From the NCBI GenBank assembly GCA_017609405.1, contig JAFCDZ010000005.1, forward strand, positions 1-45,059: a stretch of DNA of 45,059 bases, read 5' to 3'. This DNA is from Candidatus Pacearchaeota archaeon. Lineage in GTDB: Archaea; Nanobdellota; Nanobdellia; Pacearchaeales; GW2011-AR1. The translations under genes and the position numbers were made by a program. The first letter of the stretch is position 1, and each line of letters begins with the position of its first letter. Below, piece by piece: positions 27,296 to 35,824 of the stretch. The notes under the pieces were generated by a model. That model ran no database searches. It saw only the letters and a list, made by a program, of their open reading frames with translations, and was not told the origin of the DNA.

Positions 27296-28771
27296 ATGCA
27301 ATTGAAAGCTAAGATTCTTAATTTCTACGCAGGGATTCCGGCATCTATCATAAATTTAAGGACTGCAAAAAAATTAGGGATTCATACAGGAGATAGGATA
27401 TCTATCTCAAAGAATTCAAAAAGATTAACTGTTGTTGTTGATACTATCTCAAATAATACTGTTTTAGAAGATGAGATTGCGCTTTCCTCAGAAGTTTTAG
27501 AAATTATTAAGATAAAGAATGGAGCGCTAGTAGATATAGATTTTGTGGAGCCCCCAGAAAGTTTGAAATACATAAAAGAAAAATTACAGGGTAAAACCCT
27601 TAATTATCAAAAACTTTATTTAATAATAAAAGATATTCTTAGTAATAATTTGTCTGAAGCAGGAATAGCTCTTTTTGTTTCTGGAATGTTCAAGAATGGA
27701 ATGTCTTTCAGAGAGACCACAGACCTAATAAAAGCAATTCTTGAAACAGGGAATAAAATAAAAATCTCTGGGAAATATACTGCTGATAAACATTGTATTG
27801 GGGGTGTACCGGGAAATAGAACAACACCGATTGTTGTATCTATTTGCGCAGCAGATGGAGTGATTATTCCAAAGAGCTCCTCGAGAGCAATAACAAGTGC
27901 TGCAGGGACAGCAGATGTAATTGAAACAGTTGCAGAGGTAAGTTTCTCAATTAATGAAATAAAAAAGATTATTAAAAAAACAAACGCCTGTCTTGTGTGG
28001 GGAGGGGCATTAGGTCTTGTTCCTGCAGATTCTCAAATAATAAAAGTAGAAAAAAAGTTAAGCATTGATCCTGAAGCACAACTACTTGCATCAATTTTTT
28101 CAAAAAAATTAGCAAGTGGAGCAAAAAATATCCTAATTGACATTCCCTATGGAGAAAATGCAAAAGTGGATAAGGTGAAAGCATTAAGACTAAAAAGAAA
28201 ATTCGAGCTTCTCGGAAAATACTTCAATAGAAATGTGAAAGTTGTTCTGACAAATGGAGAGCAACCAATAGGAAACGGTGTTGGGCCAACGCTGGAATTA
28301 TTTGATGTTATTTCAGTATTAGACCCAAATAAAACCGGGCCAAATGATTTAGAAGAGAAATCCATATTTTTAGCAGGAGAAATCTTAGAGTTGGTTGGTA
28401 AAGTTAGAAAAGGAAATGGTAAAAAAAGAGCCCTTGAGATTCTAAAATCAGGGTTGGCTTATAAAAAATTTATTGAGATAATCTCTGCACAAAGAGGAAG
28501 CCTTAATAAATTATCTCTTGGAAAAATACACAAAACAATCCGGGCTTATAAAACAGGATTTGTTAAGAAGATATCAAACCAAGGAATTAATCTTTTGGCA
28601 AGGGTTGCTGGTTGCCCTCTTGATAAAAAAGCAGGAGTTTATCTTCATGTTCTATTAAATCAGAAAATTAATGTAGGAGACCCTCTTATAACACTCTATG
28701 CCCACACCAAAGAAAAACTTAAACAAGCAGAACTCTTTTTTAGAAAAAATAACATAATTGAAATTAAATAA
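27296..28771 (+). CDS. deoA: AMP phosphorylase (thymidine phosphorylase superfamily)
   Basis: DKHCIGGVPGNRTTPIVVSICAADGVIIPKSSSRAITSAAGTADVIE plus an archaeal N-terminal domain. Confidence 0.9.
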   Translation: MQLKAKILNFYAGIPASIINLRTAKKLGIHTGDRISISKNSKRLTVVVDTISNNTVLEDEIALSSEVLEIIKIKNGALVDIDFVEPPESLKYIKEKLQGKTLNYQKLYLIIKDILSNNLSEAGIALFVSGMFKNGMSFRETTDLIKAILETGNKIKISGKYTADKHCIGGVPGNRTTPIVVSICAADGVIIPKSSSRAITSAAGTADVIETVAEVSFSINEIKKIIKKTNACLVWGGALGLVPADSQIIKVEKKLSIDPEAQLLASIFSKKLASGAKNILIDIPYGENAKVDKVKALRLKRKFELLGKYFNRNVKVVLTNGEQPIGNGVGPTLELFDVISVLDPNKTGPNDLEEKSIFLAGEILELVGKVRKGNGKKRALEILKSGLAYKKFIEIISAQRGSLNKLSLGKIHKTIRAYKTGFVKKISNQGINLLARVAGCPLDKKAGVYLHVLLNQKINVGDPLITLYAHTKEKLKQAELFFRKNNIIEIK

Positions 28772-28825
28772 TCTTAAAATTTTATTGGGAGATAACTTTT
28801 TAAATATTATTTTATTATTTTTATT

Positions 28826-29023
28826 ATGGAATCTGTGTTTTATAATCTTGTTGAATATTTTAAAAAGAATATAAAAAAAGGTTATAGTGCAGATATGTTA
28901 AGAATAGCGTTGATAAATCAAGGTTATTCTAGAACTCTTATTGAAAGAGCATTTAATAAAGCAAAAGAAGAACTTTCCATTGAGATAAAACAAGGATTTT
29001 CAAATAAAATTCTCTTAAATTAA
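28826..29023 (+). CDS. Small uncharacterised helical protein (65 aa)
   Basis: ORF with GYSADMLRIALINQGYSRTLIERAF pattern. Confidence 0.5.
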   Translation: MESVFYNLVEYFKKNIKKGYSADMLRIALINQGYSRTLIERAFNKAKEELSIEIKQGFSNKILLN

Positions 29024-29073
29024 TTCCTTCTTACGGAAAACCTTTTATAGCATTTATTTTTCTTTAAGATATT

Positions 29074-29154
29074 GCCGCCGTGGCACAATGGTACTGCACC
29101 TGGCTTGAGACCAGGGCCCTTTTGGGCATCCCGGTTCGATTCCGGGCGGCGGCG
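29074..29154 (+). tRNA. tRNA-Ser (anticodon TGA) with a long variable arm
   Basis: GCCGCCG/CGGCGGC acceptor, loop CTTGAGA, variable arm GCCCTTTTGGGC, T arm CCGGTTCGATTCCGG. Confidence 0.9.
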
Positions 29155-29356
29155 TTAATTGGGGTGGAGATTCGAACCCTTGGGTTTAGTTTGGATGCGA
29201 ACATAGTGAGCAGACGAACTAGGTCGAACTTTGTGAGGCCTGCTTACCACGCTTGGGCGAAGCAGGTCGAATGTTTATAACAAGACTAAAATCAAAGATT
29301 TTGTCAATGTCGATTTAAGAAATCGCCATGAGGCCCGATTCCGGGCGGCGGCGTTA
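29137..29356. repeat. 21-bp direct repeats of the tRNA-Ser 3' end flanking a non-tRNA segment (199-bp period)
   Basis: cgattccgggcggcggcgtta at 29137-29157 and 29336-29356. Confidence 0.95.
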
Positions 29357-29500
29357 CTCTGGTTTTATTAAATTGAAAATAGGGCCTTAACAAATATCTC
29401 TTTTTATAAAGCTAATTAAAATTATTCTAAGAAACAACTATTAATAGATTAAAGATACCTCTATAAAAAATGTTCAAGGTTATCTGCTTATAATTTAAAT

Positions 29501-29809
29501 TTATCCGAATAAAGCAGATAACCCTTCTGCTGCAGCCTCTTTCTTTTCTTCTTTTGGTTTTTCTTCTTTCTTCTCTTCTGCTGCTCCTTCACCACTTCCA
29601 CCAGAAGCAGGTGCAGCAACAACAGCAGTAGCGTTTTCCAATTCTTTTTCTATATCTACTCCATTCAAGCTAGCAAGTAGAGATTTTATTTTTGCTTCTT
29701 TCTCTTCATTAACCTCTATGCCAGCAGCTGCAACAACTTTTTTTAGGTTTTCCTCATTTACTTCCTTTCCAGCCTTGTGCAATAAAAGCACAGCATATAT
29801 CTCTTCCAT
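29501..29809 (-). CDS. rpl12: Ribosomal protein P1 (archaeal L12)
   Basis: [33 protein letters not shown]...; Ala/Glu/Lys-rich hinge and LSALFG terminus. Confidence 0.93.
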   Translation of the reverse strand: MEEIYAVLLLHKAGKEVNEENLKKVVAAAGIEVNEEKEAKIKSLLASLNGVDIEKELENATAVVAAPASGGSGEGAAEEKKEEKPKEEKKEAAAEGLSALFG

Positions 29810-29810
29810 T

Positions 29811-30665
29811 TTATTTATTTTCCTCCCCTGTTTTTTCAGGAGTATTATCTTCTGTTTTTTCACTTTCTTCTGGGTTTTTATTTTTTTCTATTTCAGAATA
29901 TTTTTCAAGAGATTTCGCTTCTCTTTCTGCTTTTTGAAGTAAGAAAGCAATAGTTTCCTTTGTGGGGTATCCAATATTCAATGCAAAAGAGATTGCTTTT
30001 CCAGCAGAATCTTTTAATTCCTCCAGAGTCTTTTCTTTATCAATTTCAATATTCAAATATACTTTTCCACTTTTTTTATCAAAACAAGCAAGAGGTGCAA
30101 ATCCAACAGAGATAGGTTTCATCCCTAATTTATTTAAAATACTCACTGCTTTTTCATCAATAACCTCTCCTTTTTTTACGACGGTCTTTTCTTGTGTTAT
30201 CTCTATCTTTCCATCTTTTATTTGTATCTGTATTCCTAATGCACCAAGCTCACTGATTGCTGGACCTGGTGTTAATTCAGTTGGTCCTGGTTGGATTATG
30301 ATATCTTCTGGAGCTATCTGCCCCTCTTTTGCAGAAGCAGGAACTCTTTTTTCAATTAGCATTGCAGATAATTCAAAACCATCTATATCAGAAAACAATA
30401 CTGCAATATCTGCATCAATCTTTTCCTCTAATTTTTTTGCAGAATCTTTTAAAGATTGTTCTATTGCTCTGAATAATAATCTCTTTTTTGGAACTTTTAC
30501 AACAGCTGTCCCCCTTAATTCTTTGCAAATGCTCTGAAATTGAGCAGCAGGGAGATTCTTTATAGATGCTATTAAGATTGTATTGTGTTTTTCTGCAAGC
30601 TCAACTAATTTTTTTACTTCCCTTTTCTTTGCTTCTGAAACATGTGCTTTTGGTTTTTCATTCAT
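29811..30665 (-). CDS. rpl10: Ribosomal protein uL10 (P0)
   Basis: [65 protein letters not shown]. Confidence 0.94.
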   Translation of the reverse strand: MNEKPKAHVSEAKKREVKKLVELAEKHNTILIASIKNLPAAQFQSICKELRGTAVVKVPKKRLLFRAIEQSLKDSAKKLEEKIDADIAVLFSDIDGFELSAMLIEKRVPASAKEGQIAPEDIIIQPGPTELTPGPAISELGALGIQIQIKDGKIEITQEKTVVKKGEVIDEKAVSILNKLGMKPISVGFAPLACFDKKSGKVYLNIEIDKEKTLEELKDSAGKAISFALNIGYPTKETIAFLLQKAEREAKSLEKYSEIEKNKNPEESEKTEDNTPEKTGEENK

Positions 30666-30666
30666 T

Positions 30667-31296
30667 TTATCTTACTTTTATTTTAATTGGTTTAGTCATT
30701 GTAAACTTTATCTCTATATTTTTTATATTATCTTTACCTCTTGGTAAGAGCTTTAATAAAGAGTTATAGAAAGAGGTTATGTTTTCAATTATTTTTTCAT
30801 CATTCATACTTCTTTTTCCAATTGCTATTTTTATACTTGGCTCTTTTGTTCTTACCTTTATAGATGTATTAATTTTCTCCAATAAATTTTTTATTTCTTT
30901 TTCATTTGGGTTTGCTAATATACCTAATTGAGGAGAAGGCATTTTTCCAGCAGGTCCTAAAACCCTACCGAAAGTTGTAGCGACTTTTGGCATAAGGCTT
31001 GCTTGAGCAATAAAGAAATCATATTTTTTTACTAATTTTTTTACTTCTTTTTTATCATTGTATTTTCCAAACTCACTTAAAGTTATTGTGTCAATTAAAC
31101 TACTTTTTACTTCTAAGAAACCGCACACTTTTTTGTCCTTTATTTTATTTGGTACTGTTATTACGTTATTTATCTGATTTTTTTTAATATCAAATTTTTG
31201 CAGATTTATAATTAAATCAACAGTTTCATCAAACTTTCTCTCCTTGTTTTTTCTAAGCTCTTCTAAAGCTTTTTTTAAATCTTTTTCTAATTCCAT
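30667..31296 (-). CDS. rpl1: Ribosomal protein uL1
   Basis: KFDETVDLIINLQKFDIKK, VATTFGRVLGPAGKMPSPQLGIL. Confidence 0.95.
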   Translation of the reverse strand: MELEKDLKKALEELRKNKERKFDETVDLIINLQKFDIKKNQINNVITVPNKIKDKKVCGFLEVKSSLIDTITLSEFGKYNDKKEVKKLVKKYDFFIAQASLMPKVATTFGRVLGPAGKMPSPQLGILANPNEKEIKNLLEKINTSIKVRTKEPSIKIAIGKRSMNDEKIIENITSFYNSLLKLLPRGKDNIKNIEIKFTMTKPIKIKVR

Positions 31297-31307
31297 CTTA
31301 GAGCCTC

Positions 31308-31353
31308 CTACATCATGCGCCTGAGTCCAGAAAAACGGAGTTCGGCGATGTAG
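31308..31353 (-). promoter_or_regulatory. Structured leader hairpin just upstream of the rpl1 Shine-Dalgarno; candidate autoregulatory element
   Basis: Minus strand CTACATCGCCGAACTCCGTTTTTCTGGACTCAGGCGCATGATGTAG folds (CTACATC/GATGTAG, GCC/GGC, TCC/GGA), followed by GGAGG and the rpl1 ATG. TATA-like ctttttaaa lies upstream. Confidence 0.65.
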
Positions 31354-31453
31354 TTTTTGGCATAATTTTGAGTTTTTTAGGGTTTAAAAAGTTTTGGTTA
31401 ATCAATATCTTCTAGAAGAAACTTTTTTATAATACTCTTTTCTTTAATAAATT

Positions 31454-32365
31454 ATGAGGAAAAAGCTTATTTATGTCTCTGCAATTATTCTAATTCTCTT
31501 TGTTCTCTTTTTACTTGTTTTTAGAACATCTTCCTTTAAGGTAAATATGGAAAAAAGTATGAGTAATAAAGAGAATAATCAATCTAATAATATTGAACCT
31601 GAAGCAAATTTTATGTTAGATTGTAGGAGCAGACAAGAATGCGAAGAATATTGTAGAAATAATCCCGAAATATGCAAAAGATTTTGCGAAGAAAATCCTG
31701 AACATGGGCTTTGTAGAATGAATGAAGCAATTAACGAGAGAAATATTGAATTAGAAAAATTTTGTCATACAAAAGAAGAGTGTGATAAATTCTGTGCAGA
31801 ACATCCAGAAGAAGAGGCGTGTAAGATGTTAGGTGAGGGAGAACTTGAAACACCTGAGATTAGTATGCCTTTTGATTATAACTCTATTTCTTATGAGGAT
31901 TGGATTATCTGGCCTTTTTGTGTTCATGGTGGAGACCATCCAGAAGGACATGGTGGAATTGATTTTGAACTAAAACCAGATTCAAAGATTTATGCTTCTT
32001 GTGATGGAATTGTTAGGAGAATAGAGCCAAGTCATCACGGAAATGCAGTAATGATAGAATGTGGAAGAATTGTTGTTGGATATAATGGGATAATTAATTT
32101 AAAAGTAAAAGAAGGAGATGTTGTTAAAAGGGGAGATATTATTGGAAATCCTGTTCTAATGGGGGAAGATTCATATATCCATTTTGAAATTAATGATTAT
32201 ATAGAGCAGAAGTTAAAATGCCCCTTACCTTATCTTACTCCTGAGTTTAGAGCTAAACTTGAAGAAATTTTTTCAAAAGCAAATTATCCTGAAAAAGCTC
32301 AAGAGCCGAATCTTTGCAATTGTGAAGAACTCCCTTATAAAGATACAATGGATTCTAGAAGATAA
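31454..32365 (+). CDS. Membrane-anchored Cys-rich protein with an M23/LytM-like domain
   Basis: N-terminal TM; two Cys-rich repeats (CRSRQECEEYCRNNPEICKRFCEENP.., CHTKEECDKFCAEHPEEEAC); HGGDHPEGHGGIDFELKPDSKIYASCDGIVRRI and IHFEI. Confidence 0.8.
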   Translation: MRKKLIYVSAIILILFVLFLLVFRTSSFKVNMEKSMSNKENNQSNNIEPEANFMLDCRSRQECEEYCRNNPEICKRFCEENPEHGLCRMNEAINERNIELEKFCHTKEECDKFCAEHPEEEACKMLGEGELETPEISMPFDYNSISYEDWIIWPFCVHGGDHPEGHGGIDFELKPDSKIYASCDGIVRRIEPSHHGNAVMIECGRIVVGYNGIINLKVKEGDVVKRGDIIGNPVLMGEDSYIHFEINDYIEQKLKCPLPYLTPEFRAKLEEIFSKANYPEKAQEPNLCNCEELPYKDTMDSRR

Positions 32366-32392
32366 TTTTATTAGAAAAGAATTCTAAAACTA

Positions 32393-33091
32393 TTACTCTT
32401 CTTCTGGCTCAGTTACTAAGAAAGCCCACCAAGGTTTTTTGATTTTGATAACTTCTCCAGTTTCAGCATCAACATCAACACTTACTTCCATCCTTGTCTT
32501 GAAAATTCCTAAAAATTTTGCTTTCCTTCTAACCCTTACTTCATATGCTGCTTTTGTTTGGTTTCCTTCTCCAACTTCTTTTAACTCAATACTACAATTA
32601 TTGCTTTCATTACAAACTTTTAATCTTAATCTTTCTAATGCTCTCTCAGATGCTTTTTCAGGCATTACTTTTATTTCTGCATTTTTTCCATTACTCATTC
32701 TAACCCTTATTTTTCTTGTTTGATTATTAATATTAATTGTTAAATTTCCTTTTACCTTTATGCTTTTATTTCCTATCTTTATCTCTTTTCTAATCTCTTT
32801 TTTTGTTTGATTCTGAATTCTTTTCATTGTTTTATTTCCAGTTTCATTTCCTTCCTCTCTTTGATACATTACTCTAACTTCTCTCTCTTTTCCAATGTTT
32901 CTTGTTTGTACTTCTTCACCTGTTCCTGGGCTTTGAGAATTTGAGCCAGGACTGCTATGAGAATTAACATGTTTAGGAGTTTCAGAATCTACACTAACTT
33001 TGACATTGGTGTTGTGTCCAGCATAAGCTACACTCATCATCAAAAAAATAACTGCAATCAAAGAGACAATTCTTTTATTCATTTTATCCAA
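32393..33091 (-). CDS. Secreted or anchored protein rich in N-glycosylation sequons
   Basis: Signal peptide MNKRIVSLIAVIFLMMSVAYA; many N-x-S/T sites (NET, NKT, NQT, NKS, NLT, NES, NCS). Confidence 0.7.
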   Translation of the reverse strand: MDKMNKRIVSLIAVIFLMMSVAYAGHNTNVKVSVDSETPKHVNSHSSPGSNSQSPGTGEEVQTRNIGKEREVRVMYQREEGNETGNKTMKRIQNQTKKEIRKEIKIGNKSIKVKGNLTININNQTRKIRVRMSNGKNAEIKVMPEKASERALERLRLKVCNESNNCSIELKEVGEGNQTKAAYEVRVRRKAKFLGIFKTRMEVSVDVDAETGEVIKIKKPWWAFLVTEPEEE

Positions 33092-33220
33092 TCTTATATC
33101 TATACTTTTCTCTTTTTATACTTTACTATATATACAATTCCAAATACAATACTTTTATTTACCTCTTTTCTCCTGTTTCTCAAGGGGTCCGCTTGTTTAT
33201 AAATATTTCATTTAAATGTT

Positions 33221-33739
33221 TTACACACCCAGTTGTTTTAATATAGTATTTATTCTTTTTTCTTTCTACAATACTTATCCCAGTGTTTTTGTATCTGTTC
33301 AAATATTCTTTTACTATTTTTCCTCCTTTTTTTCTATCGCCTGTTGTTATAGCCAGGAGAGTTAAACAAGAAGAGCCATGTGCAACAATAAGAGTGTTTG
33401 TCTCCCTTTTTTCAATTTCTTTTACACTGACTTACACTTCTTTATAAAATTCTCTAGGGATTCGTTATTCATCAAATCTCTTAATCTTTTATCAAACTTG
33501 ATTTTAAGATTATGGAATTTATTTATTTCCTCTGCAGTTTCTTTTGCTCTTTTAAGGTCTGAAGAATAAATAACCTCTATTTTTTCCTCTTTTAATCTTT
33601 CTGCAAGTTTTTTTGCTTGCTCTTTTCCTTTTTTTGTTAATGAAGTGTCCATCCATTTGTTTCTATTCCCTTGAGAAATTCCTTTAGCATTTGCGATAGA
33701 TTCTCCATGGCGGACAAGAATTATTTTAAAATTTGACAT
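33221..33739 (-). pseudogene. Histidine phosphatase (phosphoglycerate mutase-like), frameshifted at about 33422-33430
   Basis: N-terminal LVRHGESIANAKG.. ends KKCKSV*; the C-terminal half SVKEIEKRETNTLIVAHGSSCLTLLAITTGDRKKGG... continues in another frame to 33221. Confidence 0.8.
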
Positions 33740-33841
33740 TTCTTCTTTTATTTAGATATTTTAGTTTATTATTTTTTCTATTTTATTATCCTCTACCCTT
33801 ACCACAACAATTCTTAAAAACTTTCTTTGATTTCTTCTAAA

Positions 33842-34192
33842 ATGGAATTAATTGCACTTTTATCTTCTGGTCAAGGAACATGGGCGCAAGTCGCGGGATT
33901 AATGAAGCATGGGAATTGGGATAAAATAATCCTTCTTGGAGATGATTTTGCAAAACAATTTAAACATGAGAAAGAATTTGAATTTATTAAAGTTGATTTG
34001 ACAAAAAGAATTAAAGATTTGCAAGAGGAATTTTCTAAAAAACTAAAAGGGAAAATTCAAGGATTAGAAGTTGCAGTTTCAATTGCAAGTGGAAATGGAA
34101 AAGAGCATATGGCTCTTGTTTCTGCTTTATTAAATCTTCCAGTAGGTGTTCGTTTTGCAGCACTCACAAGGGAGGGGATAATTGACTTGTAA
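33842..34192 (+). CDS. Small Rossmann-like protein, CARF-like pattern
   Basis: MELIALLSSGQGTWAQVAGLMKHGNWDKIILLG... and LEVAVSIASGNGKEHMALVSALLNLPVGVRFAAL. Confidence 0.5.
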   Translation: MELIALLSSGQGTWAQVAGLMKHGNWDKIILLGDDFAKQFKHEKEFEFIKVDLTKRIKDLQEEFSKKLKGKIQGLEVAVSIASGNGKEHMALVSALLNLPVGVRFAALTREGIIDL

Positions 34193-34202
34193 AATTAAGA
34201 AA

Positions 34203-34601
34203 ATGGGTAAATCTAAATGGCTTAAGAGAGAACGTTTATTGGAAAGAAAAACAATAAAAACTCTCTACAGATTTTACTCTGAAGGATGGAGAATAATAAT
34301 CCATACCGAAGAAAATCCTATTTATGTTTCAAGAGGGTGGTCAAAAGTTCCTTTAAAGGATATTAAATTTTCTGCAATATCTCCTGAAGGATTAAAATAT
34401 CATGGAGACCACATATCTTTGTTTCATGGAAAATATAAAATAAGTATCAGAGGGTATCAAGATTTTTGGGAAGAACCAGTGAAAGAAGGGGCGTTTGAGG
34501 AGATAGAAACAGCATTTAAGATTTTTGGATTATGCAATCGTATAGATAGAAGCAAGCTTGAAAAAATAATTAATCAACTAAATTCTAAATTTTTTGAATG
34601 A
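34203..34601 (+). CDS. Uncharacterised protein (132 aa)
   Basis: ORF starting MGKSKWLKRERLL, adjacent to the previous gene. Confidence 0.6.
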   Translation: MGKSKWLKRERLLERKTIKTLYRFYSEGWRIIIHTEENPIYVSRGWSKVPLKDIKFSAISPEGLKYHGDHISLFHGKYKISIRGYQDFWEEPVKEGAFEEIETAFKIFGLCNRIDRSKLEKIINQLNSKFFE

Positions 34602-34702
34602 TAAACCTCTCTCTTTTAAAATTTTTAATTTCTATCTATCTTTGTTCAATCCATTAACCTTGGAGTCGATAACTTTATTAATTCTTTCTTCATGTTTTTT
34701 CT

Positions 34703-35824
34703 ATGAAAAGAGCTGTTGTGGATCCTTACAAAGTTAAGGGAGAAGTTGATTATAATAAATTAATCAATGAATTTGGATTAGAAAAAATTGATAATAAGAT
34801 TCTTAAGAAAATAGAGAAACATGCTGGAGAACTTCATTTTATGCTTAGAAGAAAGATTTTTTTTGCTGGAAGAGACTTAAATTGGGTATTAGGTGAATAT
34901 GAAAAGGGAAATAAGTTTTTTCTTTATACTGGTGTGGGCCCTTCTGGGCCAATTCACCTTGGGCATCTTCTTGTTTGGTATTTTACCAAATGGCTTCAGG
35001 ATAAGTTTGATGTAGACCTTTACTTTCAGTTTACAGACGAGGAGAAATTTCTTTATAGAAAAGACCTTTCTATGGAAGATGTTCAAAAATGGCTCAATGA
35101 GAATATGTTAGATGTAATTGCAGTTGGTTTTAATCCTGATAAAACCCACTTTATCATTGATACTAAACATGCAGGAATTCTTTATCCAGAGGCAATTAAG
35201 GTAGCTAAGAAAATTACTTTTTCAACAATAAAAGCAAGTTTTGGTTTTAATGATTCTACAAATATTGGTTCTATATTTTATACATCAATGCAAACAGTGC
35301 CCTCTTTTTTACCGAGCGTTCTGAAAAAGAAAAAAATTCCTTGTTTAATTCCTCATGCAGTTGATCAAGACCCTCATTTTAGAATAACAAGAGACATTCT
35401 TCCTAAATTAGGTTATTATAAACCTGCAAGCATTCAATGCTCTTTTCTCCCTCCTCTCGAAGGAAACCTTGGAAAGATGAGTAGTTCAAAATCTAATAAA
35501 GCTATTCTAACTACTGATTCTCCAGAACAAGTTAAGAAAAAAATAAATAAATATGCCTTCTCAGGAGGACAACCAACAATTGAAGAGCACAGGAAAAAGG
35601 GTGGTAATCCCGATGTTGATGTTTCTTTTCAATATTTAAGATATCTTTTTGAAGAAGATGACAACAAATTAAAACAAATTGAAGAAGATTATAGGTCTGG
35701 AAAACTTCTTACAGGAGAATTAAAAAAATATACTATTGAAAAAATCAATAATTTTCTTAAGCAACATCAAGAAAGAAGAAAAAAAGCAGAAAAACTAATT
35801 GATAAATTTATTCTTAAAATTTAA
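34703..35824 (+). CDS. trpS: Tryptophanyl-tRNA synthetase
   Basis: YTGVGPSGPIHLGHLLVWYFTKWLQ (HIGH-type), DQDPHFRITRDI, GKMSSSKSNKAI (KMSKS-type). Confidence 0.93.
   Translation: MKRAVVDPYKVKGEVDYNKLINEFGLEKIDNKILKKIEKHAGELHFMLRRKIFFAGRDLNWVLGEYEKGNKFFLYTGVGPSGPIHLGHLLVWYFTKWLQDKFDVDLYFQFTDEEKFLYRKDLSMEDVQKWLNENMLDVIAVGFNPDKTHFIIDTKHAGILYPEAIKVAKKITFSTIKASFGFNDSTNIGSIFYTSMQTVPSFLPSVLKKKKIPCLIPHAVDQDPHFRITRDILPKLGYYKPASIQCSFLPPLEGNLGKMSSSKSNKAILTTDSPEQVKKKINKYAFSGGQPTIEEHRKKGGNPDVDVSFQYLRYLFEEDDNKLKQIEEDYRSGKLLTGELKKYTIEKINNFLKQHQERRKKAEKLIDKFILKI

Noticed and set aside
29080-29280. 66-aa plus-strand ORF
   Set aside because: It begins inside tRNA-Ser and runs through the att-like segment; the composition is not protein-like.
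29962-30537. 191-aa plus-strand ORF
   Set aside because: It is antisense to rpl10, which is clearly coding.
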